Source: Maylandia zebra (lineage: Eukaryota; Chordata; Actinopteri; Cichliformes; Cichlidae). Taken from it: a stretch of DNA of 64,000 nt. The stretch covers positions 11,356,131 through 11,420,130 of the forward strand of contig NC_135168.1 of NCBI RefSeq assembly GCF_041146795.1. The letters are read 5' to 3'. The first letter of the stretch is position 1. Every line of letters starts with the position of its first letter. Positions 63,540 through 64,000 of this stretch are shown here, one piece after another. The translations under genes and the position numbers were made by a program. A model generated the notes under the pieces. That model searched no databases, was not told the DNA's origin, and saw only the letters and a program-made list of their open reading frames with translations.

Positions 63540-64000
63540 ATAAGCAATCAATAATAATAATAATAATATCAATAACATTGAGGCACATTACACAAATTTC
63601 AAAAACAAATCATGTCTTACAATATTTACAACAACTAAAAGCTCTGTAAATCGGCTTTTAAGTCTTCATTGAAGTTTTGAATAATTCTCTAATTTTTTAA
63701 GGCAACTTATTCCACTTAAAAGTTGCTCTAAATGTAACAGTTTAACAAAACGTTACTTTTAACTCGAGCATTTACTAAATTGCAGCTTGTTGAAAACTGT
63801 GTAATATGATGATGTATTTCATCTGGATACTGCAGCTGAGCAGAATAAATGTGGTGTGTTTAACAGAATTGCTTTCTTTAGAACTACAAGTAAGCCATAG
63901 AATATTTTAGCCTGTACAGGAAGCCAAGAAAGGTTATTATGCATTTTATCAATATTAGTATAGTATGAACATCTTCACACTAATCTGGACGCCTTATTCT
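63540..64000 (-). repeat. LINE 3' fragment, right copy
   Basis: The inverse of 17155-17608, with the (AAT)n tail at 63548-63570. It runs off the window end. Confidence 0.65.

Larger units (their letters stand above)
56686..64000 (-). repeat. Right arm of the large inverted duplication
   Basis: The reverse complement follows 17155-27937 in order. The right arm lacks the LTR element (20845-22970), the LINE (25336-26355) and the hAT (26503-27487). It has 276 bp (59635-59910) not in the left arm and four extra zinc fingers. Similarity is still running at 64000. Confidence 0.95.

Noticed and set aside
1-64000. CRISPR arrays, operons, integrons or other prokaryotic systems
   Set aside because: Spliced genes, LINEs, SINEs, hAT elements and endogenous retroviruses show vertebrate DNA; no regularly spaced short repeats with spacers were seen.

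Overview
The window is vertebrate nuclear DNA, almost certainly from a teleost and most probably an African-radiation cichlid. Positions 3626-3790 hold an internally deleted tRNA-derived SINE that I recognise as the African cichlid AFC family. Fish-type LINE, hAT, Penelope-like and retroviral elements make up much of the rest. Genes are split by introns, and reading frames are sparse and mostly transposon-derived. No bacterial features, CRISPR arrays or operons are present.

Layout. 1-15.2 kb is a graveyard of mobile elements: a LINE (1045-3062), a hAT end, the SINE, L1 ORF1 and RT fragments, a complete non-autonomous hAT element with 8-bp target duplications (7889-8950), an L2-type LINE (11.66-14.09 kb) and a terminal-inverted-repeat element carrying a PHD-like cysteine finger (14.41-15.06 kb). 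15.2-20.7 kb is a poly-C2H2 zinc-finger gene on the + strand. 20.8-27.9 kb carries a gag-only LTR element, two candidate exons of an unrecognised gene and a Penelope-like element (PLE) broken by a LINE and a hAT. 28.0-28.5 kb is a broken B30.2/SPRY exon. 31.6-42.3 kb is bracketed by two inverted transposon ends; between them lie captured nesprin-like exons and a 5'-truncated endogenous retrovirus on the - strand (ERV1). 44.15-52.26 kb is a complete but defective provirus on the + strand (ERV2) with two LTRs that read as identical over 659 bp and a 5-bp target duplication. 56.6-64.0 kb repeats the 17-28 kb region in inverted orientation, including a second zinc-finger gene on the - strand.

The main structure is this large inverted duplication. 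The left arm (at least 17155-27937) and right arm (56686 to at least 64000, continuing past the window) flank a spacer of about 28.7 kb. The two arms act as internal controls for each other. The left arm alone carries an LTR element, a LINE and a hAT, and the right arm shows the unoccupied sites. The two zinc-finger genes differ by exactly four fingers, and the left array has a chimeric finger at the inferred deletion point. The left gene stops at a TGA that reads TCA in the right gene, which runs on for 40 more residues.

The zinc-finger genes are probably nuclear DNA-binding regulators; a role in silencing the neighbouring retroelements is only a hypothesis. All comparisons were made by eye. 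I give no identity percentages or ages except where counts are stated.
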